Shown: positions 8,255 to 16,069 of the stretch, in pieces
Position numbering within the stretch: position 1 is the first letter of the stretch
Layout of the letters: every line of letters begins with the position of its first letter
DNA from: an uncultured Acidobacteriia bacterium
GTDB lineage: Bacteria; Acidobacteriota; Terriglobia; Bryobacterales; Bryobacteraceae
Assembly: GCA_903929755.1 (NCBI GenBank)
Contig: CAIYVZ010000088.1
Span: forward strand, 49,902-113,901
Length of the DNA stretch: 64,000 nucleotides
Reading direction: 5' to 3'
Made by a program: the position numbers and the translations under genes
The notes under the pieces: generated by a model
What the model was told of the DNA's origin: nothing
Seen by the model: only the letters and a program-made list of their open reading frames with translations
The model's database searches: none

Positions 8255-9571
8255 ATGAGTAAGTTGAATCGGCCCTCCCCTACAATCCGACTTCTGGCCG
8301 GCCTGGCAGTAACGCTGCTGGCGGTGGGCGTGTACTCCACGTACACATTTGTCCAGCTGGGTGCGCTTCGGCAGCTGCAAACCGAGACCATCGACCGGAA
8401 CCGGCGGGACAGCCTGTTGCTGCTTCGCATCCAGAACGGCCTGAACGCCGTAGCGCTCGCGATGCGGGACATGCTGGATACCGAGGCGCTGGCCGAGGGG
8501 CCACAGTATCCGCTGGCAGCCTGGAAGCCTCAATTCCGCAGGCTCCGCACGGATCTGGAAGACGCCCTCCGGCAGGAACGAAGGGTTTCGGTGCGGGCCA
8601 CAGCGTCGGGACAGGATCAGTATCTGGTGGACTCTTTCCGCCAGTTCTGGGACGCGCTGGATCGGATGTTTGAGAGGTCCGAAGTAAGCGAGGGAGAGGC
8701 GCGGACCGCGATCCGGCTGTCCCTGCAGGCAAGACACGCAGCAATCAGCACAGCCGTAGCCCGGTTGCTGATCCAAAACAATGAAAGCGAGCAGGAGGCA
8801 CAGGCCCGTACGAGTCAGATTTATCGTGGCGTCCAGCTCAACGTGTTCGTTTTTTTGGCCGCGATGGTAATTGTGATCGTGCTCACCAGCCTGTACCTGG
8901 TGCAGTATAACCGCCGGTTATTCCACAAGGTGGAGGAGTTTTCGGAGCGGCGCAGCGAACTGGCGCAGCAACTAATCGGAATGCAGGAAAGCGCATTTGC
9001 CTCAATCTCCAGAGAGCTGCATGACGATTTCGGCCAGATTCTGACTGCGATCGGGGTGATGCTGCAGAGGGCGGACCGCAAGGCCGGGGATCTGCTGGAA
9101 GTGCGTGAGGTGGTGCAGGCAACGCTGGACAAGGTGAGGGCTCTTTCGAGGGCACTGCATCCGGTGGTATTGGATGAAATCGGCCTGGAGGGTGCGTTTG
9201 ACGACTATCTGCCCGAGTTCGAGAAACGAACGGGCATTGAAATCTACTATGAGAAGTGTGGTGTGGCGCGCGAACTGGACCGGGAGGTGACGATTCACCT
9301 TTACCGGATCATGCAGGAAGCGCTAAATAATGTGGCGAAACACTCAGGTTCGAAGTCTGCCAGAGTGATGCTGGATTATGCGACGGAAGCGGTTACGCTG
9401 GAGATTGAGGATCAGGGCCGTGGCCTGGGCAAGATAACCGGCGGCCTGGGTATGGTGTCGATGAGGGAGCGGGCAGGGATGGTTCACGGGAAAATTGAGT
9501 TTCTGGAGCCGGAAAGTGGCGGAGCCCGGGTGCGGGTGACGATACCTTTAAAGGACAACTATGCCGGATAA
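8255..9571 (+). CDS. Membrane sensor histidine kinase, NarX/DegS type
   Basis: This 438-residue kinase has a membrane helix at about residues 10-34, a helical periplasmic sensor of about 155 residues, a second helix at about 193-217 and a cytoplasmic HisKA_3/HATPase pair. The phospho-acceptor is His in SRELHDDFGQ near residue 256. ATP-site motifs are NNVAKHSGS (about 357), DQGRGLG (about 386) and GGLGMVSMRERA (about 396-408). The helical sensor resembles CHASE3/four-helix bundle domains, so the signal is not predictable. It overlaps the response regulator by 11 bases, so the two are translated together. The start at 8255 is chosen because the first membrane helix follows immediately. Confidence 0.9.
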   Translation: MSKLNRPSPTIRLLAGLAVTLLAVGVYSTYTFVQLGALRQLQTETIDRNRRDSLLLLRIQNGLNAVALAMRDMLDTEALAEGPQYPLAAWKPQFRRLRTDLEDALRQERRVSVRATASGQDQYLVDSFRQFWDALDRMFERSEVSEGEARTAIRLSLQARHAAISTAVARLLIQNNESEQEAQARTSQIYRGVQLNVFVFLAAMVIVIVLTSLYLVQYNRRLFHKVEEFSERRSELAQQLIGMQESAFASISRELHDDFGQILTAIGVMLQRADRKAGDLLEVREVVQATLDKVRALSRALHPVVLDEIGLEGAFDDYLPEFEKRTGIEIYYEKCGVARELDREVTIHLYRIMQEALNNVAKHSGSKSARVMLDYATEAVTLEIEDQGRGLGKITGGLGMVSMRERAGMVHGKIEFLEPESGGARVRVTIPLKDNYAG

Positions 9572-10184
9572 GCCGCTGACTGTGCTGCTGGTGGACGACC
9601 ACGCCCTGGTGCGCCGCGGCTTTTGCCGCATGCTGGAAGACGAACCCGGCATCCGCGTTGTGGGCGAGGCTGGCGACGGGCACGACGCGGTGACACTGGC
9701 GAAGGAGCTGAAGCCGGATGTCGTGGTGATGGATTTCGCGCTGCCCAGCATGAATGGCGCGGTGGCGGCACGCCGGATGCTGGAGACGAATCCGCAACTT
9801 GCCGTGCTGATTCTGAGCATGCACGCGGAGCCAGGGTACGTACGTACCTGTATGGATTCCGGCGCCCGGGGTTACTTACTGAAGAATGCGATGGACCTGG
9901 AGCTGGTTTCCGCAGTCCGGCGCGTGGCGGCAGGGGAGCAGGTTTTGGATCCGCGACTGGGCAAACCGGCGGTGGGCGCGGATGTGAGCCTGACCACCCG
10001 GGAACTGGAAGTGCTGCAGCTGATTGTCCACGGAAAATCGAATAAAGACATTGCGACGGTGCTGGGACTGAGCGTGAATACTGTGGCGGTGCACCGTGCC
10101 AACATTATGCAATCGCTGGGGATTCACAATACTGCGGAGCTGGTAGTCCACGCGATTCGTAATGGACTGGTAAGTATTGCTTGA
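9561..10184 (+). CDS. NarL/FixJ-type response regulator
   Basis: This 207-residue regulator has an N-terminal receiver with acidic pocket Asp12-Asp13, phospho-acceptor Asp58 (VVVMDFALPS) and the conserved Lys108 (YLLKNA). A LuxR-type helix-turn-helix follows at about residues 143-190 (LTTRELEVLQLIVHGKSNKD). It is the partner of the kinase that overlaps its start by 11 bases. Its own stop overlaps the TTG start of the exported CRTAC1 gene. This tight packing suggests the pair controls, or is controlled with, that protein. The alternative is a separate regulon elsewhere. Confidence 0.93.
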   Translation: MPDKPLTVLLVDDHALVRRGFCRMLEDEPGIRVVGEAGDGHDAVTLAKELKPDVVVMDFALPSMNGAVAARRMLETNPQLAVLILSMHAEPGYVRTCMDSGARGYLLKNAMDLELVSAVRRVAAGEQVLDPRLGKPAVGADVSLTTRELEVLQLIVHGKSNKDIATVLGLSVNTVAVHRANIMQSLGIHNTAELVVHAIRNGLVSIA

Positions 10185-11839
10185 AGCGCCGCAGCTTCCT
10201 TCTGGGTGGGTTGGCGAGCGCCGGATTACGGGCGGCGGGCGGCCCTGACCCCGGATTTCGGCTGGCGGATATAACGCGCGCGGCGGGCCTGGACTTCCGG
10301 CACAACAGCGGGGCCTTTGGGGCAAAGTATCTGCCGGAAACGCTGGGGCCCGGGTGTGCCTTCCTCGACTTTGACGGCGATGGTCTGCTGGATATTCTGA
10401 TCCTGAACGGGAGCGACTGGCCCGGCCACGGGCGCGGCGGCGGTGCGGGCCTGCGCCTTTATCGCAATAACGGCAATGGAACATTCACGGATGTGACGCA
10501 AAAGGCCGGGCTGGCGGTGCCTTTGTACGGCATGGGGGTGGCGGTGGGGGACTTCAACAACGACGGCTTCCCCGATATCTACGTGACAGCCGTTGGCCAG
10601 AGCCGGCTCTTCCAGAACACAGGCAAGGGAACGTTCGTGGATGTTACGCAGAAGAGCGGTCTGGGCGGACGTACGGGCTTGAGTACCTCGGCGCTTTGGT
10701 TCGATTATGACCGCGACGGGTTACTGGACCTGTTTGTTTGCAACTACGTGCAGTGGTCGGCGGATCACGACGTCTTCTGCAGTGTGGATGGCAAGAATAA
10801 GTCGTATTGCACGCCGGAGGCGTACCACGGCTCCACCTGCTGGCTGTTCCGGAACCGGGGAAACGGCACTTTTGAAGACGTCACGGCGAAGAGTGGCATC
10901 TTCGATACCAGTTCCAAGAGCCTGGGCGTGGCGATGCTGGATATGGGCGGAGATGGTTGGCCAGACCTGTTCGTAGCAAACGACACGCAGCCGAACAAGC
11001 TGTATCGCAACCAGAAAAACGGGACGTTCGAGGACATTGCCGTGCAGGCAGGTGTGGCGTTCAGCGACGATGGAAAAGCGCGTGCGGGGATGGGGGTGGA
11101 TGTAGCGGACTTTGATAATTCCGGTACAGCGGGGATCGCCATCACCAATTTCGATGACGAGATGATGGCGCTGTATCACGCCGGGAAGAACGGAGCCTTT
11201 GTGGATGTAGCGGGGCGTGCCGGGATTTCGGTGCCTTCGCGCCGGCGGCTGGGCTTTGGCTGCTGCTTCGCCGACATGAATCTGGACGGGCACCTGGATC
11301 TGGTGGCGGTGAACGGGCACATTGACGAGACGGTCCGGAATATCGCAGGCAATCACGGCTATGCGCAAGCTCCGCATTTGTTCCTGAATGACGGCCACGG
11401 CGGCTTTCGGGATGTGGCCACTGAAGTGGGGGGGGGCTTCGCAACACCCAGGGTGGGCCGGGGGCTGGCTTATGGCGATATTGACGGGGACGGCGACGTG
11501 GACCTTCTACTGACCACCAACGGGGGGCCCGCCTATTTGTACCGCAACGACGTGGCGGCGGGGGCGAAAAGTTTGCGGCTGAAGCTGCGCGGGGTGAAGT
11601 CAAACCGGGAGGCGATTGGCGCAGTGGTACGAGTGACGACGGCCGAAGGAACGCAGTCCCGCATGGTGAAGACCGGGTCGAGCTATTTATCGCAATCGGA
11701 GCTGGCACTGACGTTTGGCCTTGGCAAAAGAGACCGGGCAGAGCGCGTGGTAGTGCAGTGGCCCTCGGGCGGCGTGCAGGAATTCAAGGGAGTTGCCGCC
11801 GGGCGCTTTGAATTGGTTGAGGGCGGACGGCTCGGTTAG
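10181..11839 (+). CDS. Tat-exported CRTAC1/ASPIC-UnbV family protein
   Basis: This 552-residue protein starts with TTG inside the TTGA that ends the response regulator. The N-terminus (KRRSFLLGGLASAG) is a twin-arginine signal. The body is a chain of FG-GAP/VCBS blades with calcium-binding loops such as DFDGDGLLDILI, DFNNDGFPDIYV, DYDRDGLLDLFV and DIDGDGDVDLLL. An ASPIC/UnbV domain closes the protein at about residues 475-545 (REAIGAVVRV, then VVVQWPSGG). Such proteins are calcium-binding propellers at the cell surface or periplasm. No enzymatic role is proven. Being third in a two-component operon is unusual and hints at a sensing or surface-response role, which is inference. Confidence 0.85.
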   Translation: MKRRSFLLGGLASAGLRAAGGPDPGFRLADITRAAGLDFRHNSGAFGAKYLPETLGPGCAFLDFDGDGLLDILILNGSDWPGHGRGGGAGLRLYRNNGNGTFTDVTQKAGLAVPLYGMGVAVGDFNNDGFPDIYVTAVGQSRLFQNTGKGTFVDVTQKSGLGGRTGLSTSALWFDYDRDGLLDLFVCNYVQWSADHDVFCSVDGKNKSYCTPEAYHGSTCWLFRNRGNGTFEDVTAKSGIFDTSSKSLGVAMLDMGGDGWPDLFVANDTQPNKLYRNQKNGTFEDIAVQAGVAFSDDGKARAGMGVDVADFDNSGTAGIAITNFDDEMMALYHAGKNGAFVDVAGRAGISVPSRRRLGFGCCFADMNLDGHLDLVAVNGHIDETVRNIAGNHGYAQAPHLFLNDGHGGFRDVATEVGGGFATPRVGRGLAYGDIDGDGDVDLLLTTNGGPAYLYRNDVAAGAKSLRLKLRGVKSNREAIGAVVRVTTAEGTQSRMVKTGSSYLSQSELALTFGLGKRDRAERVVVQWPSGGVQEFKGVAAGRFELVEGGRLG

Positions 11840-11848
11840 GGACAGCTC

Positions 11849-12001
11849 ATGACCTGTCCCAAATGCCGGGTAGCGATGAAGCAGGAGAACCCGGGTCATC
11901 TCTCGCATGGAAACCGGAAGTGGCGATGTCCCGACTGCAAAAGGGTGCGCATGCAGAAGCCGAAAAACCTGAAGGCGCCGAAGGACCAACACGGGGAGTA
12001 G
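11849..12001 (+). CDS. Small zinc-ribbon protein (50 residues)
   Basis: A 51-codon frame runs from ATG 11849 to TAG 11999-12001, nine bases after the CRTAC1 gene. The protein reads MTCPKCRVAM, and after a basic segment RKWRCPDCKRVRM, then a Lys-rich tail. The two CPxC knuckles, 23 residues apart, form a standard zinc ribbon of the kind that binds nucleic acid or acts as a small adaptor. Most automatic callers would miss it for its size. GGGACAG lies just upstream and could serve as a weak ribosome site. Conservation in relatives would decide whether it is real. Confidence 0.6.
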   Translation: MTCPKCRVAMKQENPGHLSHGNRKWRCPDCKRVRMQKPKNLKAPKDQHGE

Positions 12002-12021
12002 GCACCGGATCCCGGCCATCT

Positions 12022-12027
12022 TACAAT
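12022..12027 (+). promoter_or_regulatory. -10 box of the phosphofructokinase gene
   Basis: TACAAT lies 37 bases before the ATG at 12065. A start near 12034 would give a leader of about 30 bases that includes GGGAGA (from 12055), a proper ribosome site. This gene is therefore leadered, unlike many others in the window. Confidence 0.45.
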
Positions 12028-12064
12028 AAGAGTTCGAACTCATTCCGTTTTACAGGGAGAAGCA

Positions 12065-13249
12065 ATGAAAGCAGGAAAGATCGGTATTTTGACGGGCGGC
12101 GGAGACGTCCCTGGCCTGAATGCCGTTATTAAGACCGTCACATACCGCGCAGGAGAGTTGGGTCGCCAGGTCACCGGCATTCGCCGTGGCTGGGAAGGCC
12201 TGACGCACCTGGACTGGGCTGACGCCGCTTCGGCAGAGCGCTACGTCCGCCCGCTGGACCGGCAGAACACGCGCAGCATTGACCGCACTGGCGGTACGTG
12301 GCTGCACAGTTCGCGCACGAATCCGCTGAAGATGAAGAAGGTCCCGGCGTTTCTGGCCGGCGAAAGCTTCACCGCCTCCGAGCACACCAAAAGAGGCGTC
12401 ACCTCCACCGTCTACGATATGACCCCGCAGGTTCTGAAGAACCTGGAAAAGCTGGAGATCGAATATTTGGTCGCCATCGGCGGCGACGACACGCTTAGCT
12501 ACGCGTCGCATCTGGATCGTCTGGGCGTGAAGGTTGTCTGCGTGCCGAAGACGATGGACAACGACGTCCGCAACACCGAATATTGCATCGGTTTCTCCAC
12601 GGCCGTTACGCGCGCAACGGACGCAATCGACCGGCAGCGGACCACCATCGGCTCGCACGAACGCATCGGCGTGTTTCGTATTTTCGGGCGCGACGCAGGC
12701 TACACGGCGCTCTACACGGCGTACGTGAATTCCATGCGCTGCGTGATCCCCGAATACAAGGTTGATGTGGATAAGCTCATCAGTCTGCTCGCGGAAGACA
12801 AGAAGAACAACCCCAGTTCCTACTCGCTGGTGCTGCTCTCCGAGGGCGCTGAATGGATCGGTTATGAAGTGCAGGAATATGGCCGCCCGGACGGGTATGG
12901 TCACCGCAAGAAGATGAACATTGCGGAGATTCTGGCGGATAAAATCCAGGGCCAGACGGGCGAAGAGACCGTAGTGAGCGATTTGACTTACGATCTGCGC
13001 TCGGGGGCTCCGGACTTTGTGGACCGCATGGTGGCAGCGACGTTCGCCGGGATGGCGATCGACACCATTCAGGCGGGCAAGAGCGGCCTGATGATGGCGA
13101 TCAACCGCGGTTGCTACGCCGCGGTACCGATTCCGGATCCGGCACTGGGACCCCGCGCGGTGGATATTGCCAGCATGTACAACACGGACCGTTACCGGCC
13201 TAGCTATGCGAACAAAGAAGGTCTGCCGATCTTCCTGACGCGGCCGTAA
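12065..13249 (+). CDS. Phosphofructokinase, PPi-type signature
   Basis: This 394-residue enzyme phosphorylates fructose 6-phosphate in glycolysis. The N-terminus IGILTGGGDVPGLN is the nucleotide/PPi loop. The phosphoryl-donor signature reads IGGDDT (about residues 138-143) and VPKTMDNDV (about 160-168). ATP-dependent enzymes usually have GGDGS and PGTIDND at these sites. The Asp after GGD and the Lys before TMDND are the changes associated with pyrophosphate use, so a reversible PPi-dependent enzyme is likely. The closing segment FGRDAGYTALYTA holds the substrate-binding Arg. GGGAGA precedes the start. It is cytoplasmic. Longer ATP-using group III enzymes can share parts of this signature. 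Confidence 0.85.
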   Translation: MKAGKIGILTGGGDVPGLNAVIKTVTYRAGELGRQVTGIRRGWEGLTHLDWADAASAERYVRPLDRQNTRSIDRTGGTWLHSSRTNPLKMKKVPAFLAGESFTASEHTKRGVTSTVYDMTPQVLKNLEKLEIEYLVAIGGDDTLSYASHLDRLGVKVVCVPKTMDNDVRNTEYCIGFSTAVTRATDAIDRQRTTIGSHERIGVFRIFGRDAGYTALYTAYVNSMRCVIPEYKVDVDKLISLLAEDKKNNPSSYSLVLLSEGAEWIGYEVQEYGRPDGYGHRKKMNIAEILADKIQGQTGEETVVSDLTYDLRSGAPDFVDRMVAATFAGMAIDTIQAGKSGLMMAINRGCYAAVPIPDPALGPRAVDIASMYNTDRYRPSYANKEGLPIFLTRP

Positions 13250-13254
13250 GCGAA

Positions 13255-13929
13255 GTGAGCTGGCGTTTTTGGGAGCGTTCGCGAGCTGAAAAGCCCGCGG
13301 GCGCTCCGCCTGCTTTACCTGCCGCGCTTACACCCCAACTCAGCCGCGAAATTCGGGACAGTTTTAACGAAGCTTCGCACGATGAGGAGCACTTCCCGTC
13401 CACTATCGATCCCCGGATTCAACATGTCCAGGTTTTGCTAAAGTTCTTCGGAGATCTGACCGATAAACGTGTGTTGGATGTTGGATGCGGCAAAGGGCGA
13501 TTCGCCCGGGTTTTGTCGGAGAGCAATCCCCGTGTGGCAGTCTCTGGGCTGGATATCTCGGAGGCCATGTTGGCGTGTGTACCCGCCGGCGTGGGAAAGG
13601 TAGCGGCTTTGATGACCGATTTGCCTTTTGCCGCATCGACATTCGACGGTGTGTACGCGACGGAATCGCTGGAGCATGCCGTAGAGATTGAGCGTGCCGT
13701 GGCCGAGATGTGCCGCGTGCTGAAGCCGGGCGGACGGCTGGTGATTATCGACAAGAACGCCGAGCACTGGGGCCGCTTTAAGACCCCGGCGTGGGAGCGC
13801 TGGTTTGAACGGCGTGAGCTGGAGAAATTACTGGAGCGGGATTGCCGTAAGGTCCACAGCGAGTTCATCTCGTACTGGGAGGACGTGACGCCCGATGGTC
13901 TGTTCCTGGCGTGGTTTGCAGAGAAATAA
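13255..13929 (+). CDS. Class I SAM-dependent methyltransferase
   Basis: This 224-residue protein of the Methyltransf_11 type has motif I VLDVGCGKGRFA near residues 73-84, an acidic strand-two end (GLDISEAML), motif IV in YATESLEHAVEI and a post-IV segment CRVLKPGGRLVIIDKN. These bind S-adenosylmethionine. The acceptor is unknown; the fold also serves ubiquinone, lipid and small-molecule methylation. GTG is the start, five bases after the phosphofructokinase stop, so the two are probably co-transcribed. No signal peptide. The WERWFERRELEKLL segment near the end may form a lid. Confidence 0.85.
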   Translation: MSWRFWERSRAEKPAGAPPALPAALTPQLSREIRDSFNEASHDEEHFPSTIDPRIQHVQVLLKFFGDLTDKRVLDVGCGKGRFARVLSESNPRVAVSGLDISEAMLACVPAGVGKVAALMTDLPFAASTFDGVYATESLEHAVEIERAVAEMCRVLKPGGRLVIIDKNAEHWGRFKTPAWERWFERRELEKLLERDCRKVHSEFISYWEDVTPDGLFLAWFAEK

Positions 13930-13935
13930 GCCCGA

Positions 13936-13941
13936 TATACT
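13936..13941 (+). promoter_or_regulatory. -10 box, probably leaderless start of the propeller gene
   Basis: TATACT lies nine bases before the ATG at 13951. No Shine-Dalgarno fits between them. Transcription would begin at or one to two bases before the start codon. Confidence 0.45.
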
Positions 13942-13950
13942 CGTGAGCGA

Positions 13951-15039
13951 ATGAACGCCTTTCTGCGCAGCACCCTTGCCCTTGCGATTCTCTCGGCTTC
14001 TTTAGTGGCCGCAGATGTCGAGAAGCGGCTTTACGTGACCGACAAGACCGGCATCAGCATTTACGACATCGACCACGGGCACAAACTGCTGCGGCAGATT
14101 GCAGTGCCGAATTCCGGAAACTACAAGGGTATGGCGGCAAGCGTTCTGTACGGCCTGCTCTATGTGACGTCGGCGACACAGGACGAACTGATCGCCATCG
14201 ACCTGAAGACCGAACAGGTGGTCTGGCGAAAGCACCTGGGAAACTACGCGGACAGCCTGGCTATTACGCCGGACGGCAAGAAACTGTATGTGCCGTACCG
14301 CGACGAGATTGACTGGAAGGTGACGGACGCCAAGGACGGTGCCGTGCTGGCCCGAATCGATACCGAAGCCGGCAAGGACTATGAGACCAACAAGATTGAA
14401 GCTCATGGCCCGCACAATACGTGGATCAACGACAACGGAAAGCGTGCCTATCTGGAACTGCTGACCGTCCCGTACGTGTACATTGCGAACACAAAGACGG
14501 AGAAGGTTCTGGGAAAGATCGGCCCCTTCAGCAAAGGCTTGCGTCCCATCTCGGCCACGGAGAACGACAAATACGTTTTCGTGAACGTGGACGGGCTGCT
14601 GGGCTTCGAAGTGGGCGAGGCGAAGCCCGGAGGAAAAATGCTGTACCGGGTGGAAGCGCATACTCCGCCGGAGCGCCTGGCGCAGTATCCGGATCCCCCC
14701 GCGCGAAAGCCACATCTGACGGAAAGCCATGGCGTGAACGTGTCGCCCAATCAGAAGGAAGTCTGGTGCGTGGATGGCGTTTATGGTTACGTTTACGCTT
14801 ACGACATTACGCACCTGCCGCCAACCCTGAAAGCGAGTATTCCGATATACAAAGACCCGGCGGAGAGGCCGCATCCCGGCTGGATTACGTTTGGGCTGGA
14901 CGGCCGTTACGTCTATCCGGATGGCGGCGCAGTGATTGACACGGCGGCAAAGAAGGTGACGTCGTGGATTCCGACGAGCGAGAAACTGTTGGAAATCGAC
15001 TTCGCGAACGGGAAACCGGTGAAGGCTGGACACCGGTAA
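13951..15039 (+). CDS. Exported YncE-like beta-propeller
   Basis: This 362-residue protein has a signal peptide (NAFLRSTLALAILSASLVAA) followed by a run of YVTN/YncE-like blades: KRLYVTDKTGISIYD, YGLLYVTSATQ, LAITPDGKKLYVPY, GKRAYLELLTVPYVYIA and FGLDGRYVYPDGGAVID. The fold is that of periplasmic seven-bladed propellers and is related to the heavy subunit of methylamine dehydrogenase. No heme or PQQ motif is visible, so it may be a binding or surface protein. The next gene, 37 bases on, encodes a MauE-thioredoxin fusion, which makes an amine-dehydrogenase-like context worth noting. Function unknown. Confidence 0.75.
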   Translation: MNAFLRSTLALAILSASLVAADVEKRLYVTDKTGISIYDIDHGHKLLRQIAVPNSGNYKGMAASVLYGLLYVTSATQDELIAIDLKTEQVVWRKHLGNYADSLAITPDGKKLYVPYRDEIDWKVTDAKDGAVLARIDTEAGKDYETNKIEAHGPHNTWINDNGKRAYLELLTVPYVYIANTKTEKVLGKIGPFSKGLRPISATENDKYVFVNVDGLLGFEVGEAKPGGKMLYRVEAHTPPERLAQYPDPPARKPHLTESHGVNVSPNQKEVWCVDGVYGYVYAYDITHLPPTLKASIPIYKDPAERPHPGWITFGLDGRYVYPDGGAVIDTAAKKVTSWIPTSEKLLEIDFANGKPVKAGHR

Positions 15040-15062
15040 GTTCAGGAGCAGTATAACCCGGC

Positions 15063-15068
15063 TACACT
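15063..15068 (+). promoter_or_regulatory. -10 box before the MauE-thioredoxin gene
   Basis: TACACT lies eight bases before the ATG at 15077, with no ribosome site in between, so the message would be leaderless. Weak evidence alone; it fits the pattern of the window. Confidence 0.35.
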
Positions 15069-15076
15069 AACGGTAT

Positions 15077-15994
15077 ATGGTCACAGGAACACTCTCCGCC
15101 GAAGGAGAGCGTAAGAGCTGGCAAACAGCCCTGAACTGGGTCTCCGCGATCCTGATTGCAATTATATTTCTGGTTGCAGGGCTTTGGAAGGCAACCGACC
15201 CGGTTGGAGCCGCAGTTCGCCTGGCGCAGGCCCGGGTTCCGGAGTCGCTGAGCCTGTTTGCCGCCGTGGCGTTCGGTATCACCGAGACGTTCGCAGGCGT
15301 TCTTCTGCTGATCCCGCGCTTCCGACGCTGGGGGGCTATGATTACGAGCCTGCTGCTGGTCGCGTTCATGATCTTTATCGGCATCCACTACAAGGAACTG
15401 GTGGGTGCGGAATGTTCGTGCTTCCCGTGGCTAAAGCGCGCGGTGGGGCCTGGATTTTTCGTCGGCGACGGCATTATGCTGGGGCTGGCGATTCTGGCCG
15501 GCATGTGGACAAAACCCCCAGGCGGGCTGCGTCCGGCGGCGCTGGTACTGGCTGCGGTGATGGTGTTTGCGGGTGTTTCTTACGGAATCGCCTCAACCCG
15601 GCAGACGGGAACCAAAGCCCCCGACACCGTGACGGCGGAGGATGGCAAGACAATTTCCCTGCGCGAAGGCAAGGTGCTGGTCTATTTCTTTAATCCTCAG
15701 TGCATGCATTGCCTGGACGCGGGCAAGAAAATGGCCGGCTACAACTGGGGTAACACCCGGTTCATTGGCGTGGCGACGGAAAACCCGCAGTTTGGCGGAT
15801 GGTTTCTGGGCAAGGCCGGGCTGACGGGCAAAGGTCCGCTGGTAAAGGACCTGGACGTGCTGAAAAAGTTATTTCCGTTTGACCTGCCGCCGGCAGCGGT
15901 GGCGCTGGAAAACGGATACCAGAAGGCGCTGCTGCTGCAATTTGAAGGCGCAGAACCGACGGCGACGCTGAAGAAACTCGGATTTATCAACTAA
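15077..15994 (+). CDS. MauE/DoxX-like membrane protein fused to a thioredoxin domain
   Basis: This 305-residue protein has two parts. The first (about 1-170) is a four-helix membrane domain of the MauE/DoxX type with a conserved short loop AECSCFPW near residue 114. The second (about 180-305) is a thioredoxin-like fold with the redox pair CMHC in YFFNPQCMHCLDAG near residue 213, then a cis-Pro-like DLPPAAV. MauE and MauD act together in disulfide formation during methylamine dehydrogenase maturation; here both roles appear in one chain. The redox domain would face the periplasm. No methylamine dehydrogenase light chain is nearby, so the client is unknown. The neighbouring propeller is a candidate. 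Confidence 0.8.
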   Translation: MVTGTLSAEGERKSWQTALNWVSAILIAIIFLVAGLWKATDPVGAAVRLAQARVPESLSLFAAVAFGITETFAGVLLLIPRFRRWGAMITSLLLVAFMIFIGIHYKELVGAECSCFPWLKRAVGPGFFVGDGIMLGLAILAGMWTKPPGGLRPAALVLAAVMVFAGVSYGIASTRQTGTKAPDTVTAEDGKTISLREGKVLVYFFNPQCMHCLDAGKKMAGYNWGNTRFIGVATENPQFGGWFLGKAGLTGKGPLVKDLDVLKKLFPFDLPPAAVALENGYQKALLLQFEGAEPTATLKKLGFIN

Positions 15995-16014
15995 TTGGAA
16001 CAAGCTAATTGGAA
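15991..16014 (+). repeat. Direct repeat of CTAATTGGAA, 14-base period
   Basis: CTAATTGGAA occurs at 15991-16000 and 16005-16014, separated by CAAG. The first copy covers the stop codon of the MauE fusion gene. The pair sits 55 bases before the TIGR03437 gene and could be a regulator site or a small slippage duplication. Confidence 0.4.
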
Positions 16015-16069
16015 GCTTCGCCTCAAATCGAGGTAACGCTTTGACAGAGGAAGGCCGGAGGAATTGACT

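Noticed and set aside
8281..8286. TACAAT inside the kinase gene, as a leaderless promoter
   Set aside because: The only nearby in-frame start would be CTG, and it would cut into the first membrane helix.
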